Shown here: one piece after another, positions 7,201 to 10,683 of the stretch
Layout: every line of letters starts with the position of its first letter
Numbering within the stretch: the stretch's first letter is position 1
Assembly (NCBI GenBank): GCA_946480925.1
Contig: CAMLLU010000114.1
Span: 1 to 10,683 of the forward strand
Source of the DNA: an uncultured Rivibacter sp.
GTDB lineage: Bacteria > Pseudomonadota > Gammaproteobacteria > Burkholderiales > Burkholderiaceae
DNA length: 10,683 nucleotides
Reading direction: 5' to 3'
Notes under the pieces: model-generated
Seen by the model: only the letters and a program-made list of their open reading frames with translations
What the model was told of the DNA's origin: nothing
The model's database searches: none
Made by a program: the position numbers and the translations under genes

Positions 7201-8709
7201 TTCGAACTTGCGCACGCTCACCTCGCCCGGCTTGTAGCCCGCATCCACCTGCACCGCGAGCAGCCCGCCCAGCGCCGCGCTGCCGGGCCTGGTGAGCAGG
7301 CGGCCGTTGAGTGCGGCGCGCACGTCCACGGCCAGCGGCGCCGGGGCTGGTGCCGATGCACCCGGTGCTGGAGCGGAAGCGGTTGCAGCGGGCAGCGGCA
7401 GGCCGCCGCTGCCGTCGATGGCGATGGGGCCGCCGAACAGCACCGCAGGTGCGCGCGCGTGCAGGCCGGCCGGCGCGATGTTCTGCAGGTTGGTCGTGAG
7501 GCTCCAGGCCTGGCCGTCCCAGCGGCCGCTGCCCTGCAGGCTGCCGGCGGCCTGGCTGGCGCTGCCGAGCTCCAGCGTCTCGATGCGCAGCTCGCCCTGC
7601 TGCGGCCGACGCACGTCGCTCCGGGCTTCGGCGCGCAGCTTGCGCACCGGCAGGCGGCCTTCGTCCCAGCGGCCGGCGGCGTTGTTGTCCAGGCTGGCCT
7701 GCAGCAGCAAGGGCTGGCTCGGCCGTGCGCCGCCACGGGCCGGCTCCAGGCGGCCCATCAGGGCACCGCTGAGCGCAGTGCGCGGGGCACCCGACCACAG
7801 CGCCGCGAGGTTGAGCTCGCGCGTGCTGGCATCCACCTGGCTCACCGGCAGCGGCGCAAACGGCGTGACCTCGGCACGGGCGTCGAACGTCTGGTCTTGC
7901 GCACGCAAGGCCGCGTGCAATGCAAAGCGCTGCAGCGGGCCGCGCGCCAGCACACTGGCACCCCAGGGGGGCAGCTCGGTGGAGGGGGCGCTGACGGCGG
8001 CAGACGACGCTGGCGCGGCGGGGGCAGGCACGCTGCGCAGGTCGAGTCTGGCGTCGAGCGGCATCGGCGCGGCGGCGCCCAGCCTGGCGTCGGCCGCCAG
8101 CGTGAGGCGGTCCCACACCAGCGCAAGCTTGTCGATGCGGTGCGTGCCTGCGCCACCGGCCAGCGACAGGCCGGCGCTGATGTCGCGCACCGGCGCCATC
8201 GTGCTGTTGGTCAGGCGCAACTCGCCGAGCCGCAGGCTGCCGATCTCCACACCCAGCGGCAGCTGCAGTTGCGAAAGCGGCGCGCTGGGCGTGGTGGATG
8301 CGGGCCCCGGCACCCAGCGCAGCTCGCCGCGTTCGGCTTCGAGCCGGTGCACCACCAGCCGCAGCGACCACGGCGCCGCCACGTCGCGCTCGAAGTGCAG
8401 GCCCTGCCAGCGCAGCTGCGTGAGTACCAGCGAGCCGCCGCGCGGCAGCGCCAGCTCCACGCGTTCGGCGGCGAAGTCGCCCATCAGCACGCCGGAAGGT
8501 GCCGCCACGCGCAGGCCCGGCAGCCACGACAGCAGGAGCCGGCTGCCGGTCTCGCTGCTCACCGACCACACGAGCGCGCCCACCAGGCCCGCCAGTGCCA
8601 CCAGCAGCGCGGCCGCCAGCGCCAGCAGCCAGCTGCGCCGCCGGCGTGTCGGCGTGGAGGCCGCGCCTTCGCCGGGCGACGGCGGTGCGGAGGTGGCGTC
8701 GTCAGTCAT
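4264..8709 (-). CDS. tamB: Translocation and assembly module subunit TamB
   Basis: This 1,481-residue protein is an AsmA/TamB-type periplasmic bridge: an inner-membrane anchor with a long beta-rich groove reaching the outer-membrane partner TamA. The family is linked to outer-membrane protein insertion and to phospholipid transport between membranes. After a short polar head, RRRR (22-25) precedes one membrane segment (about 27-48). A long repetitive beta-type region follows, with an Ala/Pro-rich low-complexity stretch at about 548-590. The C-terminal DUF490/TamB domain (last 350 or so residues) has typical LSWLVLGRAPDSL and LGKQISRRWYVGYERSL segments and ends in aromatic strands (IDAIWTWRWN). 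Length is within the family range, on the long side. It starts 18 bases after the tamA stop, in the same operon. No strong ribosome binding site is seen, so translation may be coupled to tamA. Confidence 0.95.
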   Translation of the reverse strand: MTDDATSAPPSPGEGAASTPTRRRRSWLLALAAALLVALAGLVGALVWSVSSETGSRLLLSWLPGLRVAAPSGVLMGDFAAERVELALPRGGSLVLTQLRWQGLHFERDVAAPWSLRLVVHRLEAERGELRWVPGPASTTPSAPLSQLQLPLGVEIGSLRLGELRLTNSTMAPVRDISAGLSLAGGAGTHRIDKLALVWDRLTLAADARLGAAAPMPLDARLDLRSVPAPAAPASSAAVSAPSTELPPWGASVLARGPLQRFALHAALRAQDQTFDARAEVTPFAPLPVSQVDASTRELNLAALWSGAPRTALSGALMGRLEPARGGARPSQPLLLQASLDNNAAGRWDEGRLPVRKLRAEARSDVRRPQQGELRIETLELGSASQAAGSLQGSGRWDGQAWSLTTNLQNIAPAGLHARAPAVLFGGPIAIDGSGGLPLPAATASAPAPGASAPAPAPLAVDVRAALNGRLLTRPGSAALGGLLAVQVDAGYKPGEVSVRKFEAKAAGAEARLKGEAERRGAAGKPGQWHLKGEATIENFDPRPWWPQQTAAPAPAAANPPARTGGRARGAAAAPAPRATAAAPAPRADASPRLNADASFDVVVPERATGSSQARSATGWVASWRGQARATLRDSQLAGVPLTGELSLTTDTAAQRVLTNAQLEAGGNRLALKGALDAASAQGSGDRWSLETRAPSLATLAPLLRLVSPAAALAGALEGQAEVQGRWPALTTRGELQGNALSGFGVSTQALQARWTLGTSPDDEMALQAEARQLALNGQTIDVLQAQLQGNGRAHRASLRAEVPPVRPPAGTAANGRATGAVEAMGAQRLLGQLEAEGGWNRDDSTGTLGWRGRVQRLEVRPAAASSASTGSPAQQQAWLRADPFDLAWASGQQGHQASVSPTRIAVLDAVLRLRRLEWARQPQQPTHLQVQGELEPLRVAPLLARLQPDFGWAGDLSVAGRLELRSSAQDGFYADALLERTGGDLSVVDPALQQGNVQRLGLSDLRLAFTAREGVWRFTQQLAGSNMGLLRGEQTVRTRRDATWPDAEAPIDGQLDVRVDNLGTWGAWVPAGWRLSGQLTTQAKVGGRFGAREFTGRLSGSRIGVRNVLQGVNVSDGELDVALQGETATIHRFNVRGGEGTARLEGAAVFGAKPRAELKLVAERFAVLSRVDRRVVASGDAQLVLEQDAVKLDGKLTADEGLIDISRGDAPNLSEDVVVVRRGEAAPEMSLEPPPSRLRNVALNIKADLGQNFRLRGRGIDTLLRGDLTITSPGGALAVNGTIRTEGGTYAAYAQKLSIERGIIAFTGPIENARMDILALRKQAATAIDSDVKVGVAITGTTQNPRVRLWSEPEMADTDKLSWLVLGRAPDSLGRNEAALLQQAALALLSGEGEGPTGNFLQAIGLDELSLRQEDDGTVRETVVSLGKQISRRWYVGYERSLSATTGNWQLIYRAAQRFTVRAQSGAETSIDAIWTWRWN

Positions 8710-8727
8710 CGGTCGGCATCGTGGTGT

Positions 8728-10620
8728 TCAGAACGTGATGCCCACGTTGAAGTGCAGCCGGAACTTGCGCGTTTCATGCCCGTAGGCCACGTCGAGGGCC
8801 AGCGGCCCGACCGGGCTGCGCCAGCGTACGCCCACGCCATAACCGAGGGCGAGTTTCATGCCCCCCCAGTCTTCTGCGGCATTGCCTGCGTCCACGAACA
8901 CGGCGCCCAGCCAGCTGGGCGACTTCATCGAGAACGGCCGCGCCAGCTCCACGCTGGTGGTGGCCATCACGCGGCCGCCCACCTGGGCGTCATTGACCGT
9001 GGGCCCGAGCGACTGGTAGTTGTAGCCGCGCACGGAGTTCTCGCCGCCGGCGCGAAACAGCAGCGTGATGGGCACCGACACGTCGCTGCGTGCGAACACC
9101 TGGCCGGCCTCGATGCGCGCCTGGCCGTACCACGAGCCCAGCGGCTTGTAGCCGGTGAGGCGGGCGCTGGCGATGGAGAACCAGCCCGACCCGGTGTCGA
9201 GGTCGCCCGAGACCATGAACGAGCGCCCGGCGCTCAGCTTGGACGACAGGCTCACGCCGCGCGTGGGCAGCAGGTTGCTGTCGAGGTCGCGCCAGACCCA
9301 TTCGTAGTTGCCGGTGAGGGCCATCGAGCGGTCCACGAGGTCCGCGGAGCGGCCCACGGCGCGCTGCCATTCGAAGTAGTACAGCCGCTCGATGTGTTCC
9401 GTGTCTTGCGTGCGGCCCAGGCGCGCCTTCTGGCTGGTGACGACCAGCGAGCTGGCTTCTTCGCGCGTGGCGCTGAAGGACGCGAGGTTGCGATAGAAGC
9501 CGGGCTTGGGGTGCGAGGTGAAGTCGAACTCCACGCCCTGCTTGTCGCGGCCCAGCTCGAACTTGCTCTTGGCCTGCCAGTTGAGGTCGAACGGGCGACG
9601 GTGCAGGTGTTCGAGCGTTAGCCGCGGGCCCGTGTCGGCGCTCACGCCCACGCCCACCGTGGCCTGCTGCTTGGGCAGCTCGCGCACGCGCACCTGCACG
9701 GGCGCCGCCTCGGCCTGCTCGACGGTGGGCTCCACGGTGACGGCCACGCTGTCGAAGAGCCCGGCCTTGGCGATGCGCTCCTGGAAGTCGAGCAGCGCCT
9801 TTTCGCTGTAGGGCTGGCCGGGCGAGATGGGCGAGAGGTTGCGGATGGTGTTCTCGCGGTAGCGCGACAGCCCTTCGATCTGCAACTCGCCGAAACGCAC
9901 GAGCGGCCCGCTGTCGGCCACGGCGAAGATGTTGACGCTGCTCTGCGCGGCATCCACCTGTGCCACCGTGCCGCTCCAGGTGGCCAGCGGGTAGGCGTCG
10001 GCCCGCAGCGTGGCGAGCGTGCTGCCTTTGGCGGTGTTCCAGTCGGATTGGCGGAACGATGCACCGATCGGCAGGGCCCATTGCGCATGCAGGCTCTCCA
10101 GCAAGGTGCGTGCATCGGCCTCGCCGTTGTCGGCCCGCTGCGCCAACTCGCCTTGCACTTCGAGCCGAAGACGCTGCACGGTGGCCTGCGGGCCGGGCGT
10201 GACGTCGATGCGCACCACCGGCGGTGTGCCGTCTTCGAGCACGGCCTTCACGTCGGACTCGAAATAGCCCTCGGTCTCGATCAGCGTACGCGCCTGGGCC
10301 GGCGTGGCCGCGACCAGCCGCGCCAGCTCGGCGCGCGTGATGCCTTCGGTGCCGGCATCGCGCTGGAAGCGCGCGACGTCGAGGTAGCGCAACAGCATCT
10401 CGCGCAGCGGCCCGGGGGCTTCGACGTCGAGCTCCCAGTTCACGGGCTGGGCGGCGGGGTTGTCGGCGGGGGCCGGCGCTGGTGTTGGCGTTGGGGGCTG
10501 CGCCGTTGCGGGGGCTGGGGTGTCTTGCGCCGCTGCCTCAGCCGCGAAGCAGCCTGCAAGGGAGCCCACGAGGGCAGCGGCCGTTAGGCGCTCTCTCCAG
10601 GGCCGCATGGATCTGGTCAT
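8728..10620 (-). CDS. tamA: Omp85-family outer-membrane protein TamA
   Basis: This 630-residue protein is the outer-membrane partner of TamB. An N-terminal signal (about 1-31) is followed by a Pro/Ala/Thr linker (34-59). POTRA-type domains fill about 60-330, including the third with GQPYSEKALLDFQERIAKAGLFDSV features. A 16-strand-type barrel fills the rest. The barrel carries the Omp85 loop-6 motif VRGY (Arg531, Gly532, Tyr533) within GGENSVRGYNYQSLGP, a VFVDAGN strand, and a C-terminal strand ending in Phe630 (FRLHFNVGITF), the usual signal for BAM insertion. The signal peptide contains a perfect lipobox (LAGC, Cys24) as well as a possible signal peptidase I site (AEAAA/Q32), so the processing route is unclear. 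ATG 10620 lacks a Shine-Dalgarno sequence; ATG 10608 (Met5) is an alternative start. tamB follows after 18 bases. Confidence 0.95.
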   Translation of the reverse strand: MTRSMRPWRERLTAAALVGSLAGCFAAEAAAQDTPAPATAQPPTPTPAPAPADNPAAQPVNWELDVEAPGPLREMLLRYLDVARFQRDAGTEGITRAELARLVAATPAQARTLIETEGYFESDVKAVLEDGTPPVVRIDVTPGPQATVQRLRLEVQGELAQRADNGEADARTLLESLHAQWALPIGASFRQSDWNTAKGSTLATLRADAYPLATWSGTVAQVDAAQSSVNIFAVADSGPLVRFGELQIEGLSRYRENTIRNLSPISPGQPYSEKALLDFQERIAKAGLFDSVAVTVEPTVEQAEAAPVQVRVRELPKQQATVGVGVSADTGPRLTLEHLHRRPFDLNWQAKSKFELGRDKQGVEFDFTSHPKPGFYRNLASFSATREEASSLVVTSQKARLGRTQDTEHIERLYYFEWQRAVGRSADLVDRSMALTGNYEWVWRDLDSNLLPTRGVSLSSKLSAGRSFMVSGDLDTGSGWFSIASARLTGYKPLGSWYGQARIEAGQVFARSDVSVPITLLFRAGGENSVRGYNYQSLGPTVNDAQVGGRVMATTSVELARPFSMKSPSWLGAVFVDAGNAAEDWGGMKLALGYGVGVRWRSPVGPLALDVAYGHETRKFRLHFNVGITF

Positions 10621-10661
10621 CGGACGGGAGGGGAAGGGCGGGGCAGTCGATGAGGCTGGGC

Positions 10662-10667
10662 AGTGTA
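10662..10667 (-). promoter_or_regulatory. Weak -10-like element upstream of tamA
   Basis: The minus strand reads TACACT about 42 bases before the tamA ATG, four of six matches to the sigma-70 -10 consensus. The expected -35 would lie at or past the end of the window, so the promoter cannot be judged. The leader between it and the ATG is pyrimidine-rich, with no ribosome binding site. Confidence 0.2.
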
Positions 10668-10683
10668 GCTCGCGATGTGGGGG

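Noticed and set aside
5669..8569. A minus-strand open frame of 966 codons inside tamB
   Set aside because: It is an Arg/Ala/Pro/Gly-rich alternate frame of tamB. TamB in its own frame has an anchor, a C-terminal domain and the family length.
4561..9621. A plus-strand open frame of 1,686 codons antisense to tamB and tamA
   Set aside because: It is rich in His, Arg, Gln, Gly and Ala, as expected from the complement of G+C-rich codons, and crosses two well-supported genes. It has no recognisable domain.

Overview
The window is chromosomal DNA from a G+C-rich Gram-negative bacterium. The paired outer- and inner-membrane genes tamA and tamB, the codon use and the protein style fit a betaproteobacterium of the order Burkholderiales, most likely the Comamonadaceae (a Variovorax/Acidovorax-like organism). 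The genus is inferred from general resemblance only.

Right two-thirds (about 2.9-10.6 kb, minus strand): a housekeeping cluster reads leftward. tamA (10620-8728) encodes an Omp85-family outer-membrane protein. tamB (8709-4264) starts 18 bases later and encodes the very long inner-membrane-anchored, periplasm-spanning partner. Together they form the translocation and assembly module that bridges the two membranes. A 103-base spacer rich in GTGAC/GTCAC motifs follows, then an unrecognised 416-residue cytoplasmic-type protein (4160-2910).

Middle (about 1.0-2.98 kb, plus strand): a less uniform accessory segment. It holds (1) an L,D-transpeptidase-like protein with a His/SxGC catalytic motif, no signal peptide, and a single-base frameshift near its 3' end; (2) a secreted four-cysteine protein whose ATG overlaps the expected stop of the first gene (TGATG); and (3) a frameshifted small WYL-like gene that converges on the 416-residue gene. 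The first two look like a cell-wall-targeting effector and its periplasmic immunity protein. This is a structural and contextual inference, not a proven function.

Left edge (15-798, minus strand): two small, unrecognised, closely coupled genes that read out of the window. They diverge from the accessory pair across a 246-base intergenic region. No tRNA, rRNA, CRISPR array or insertion sequence was seen.
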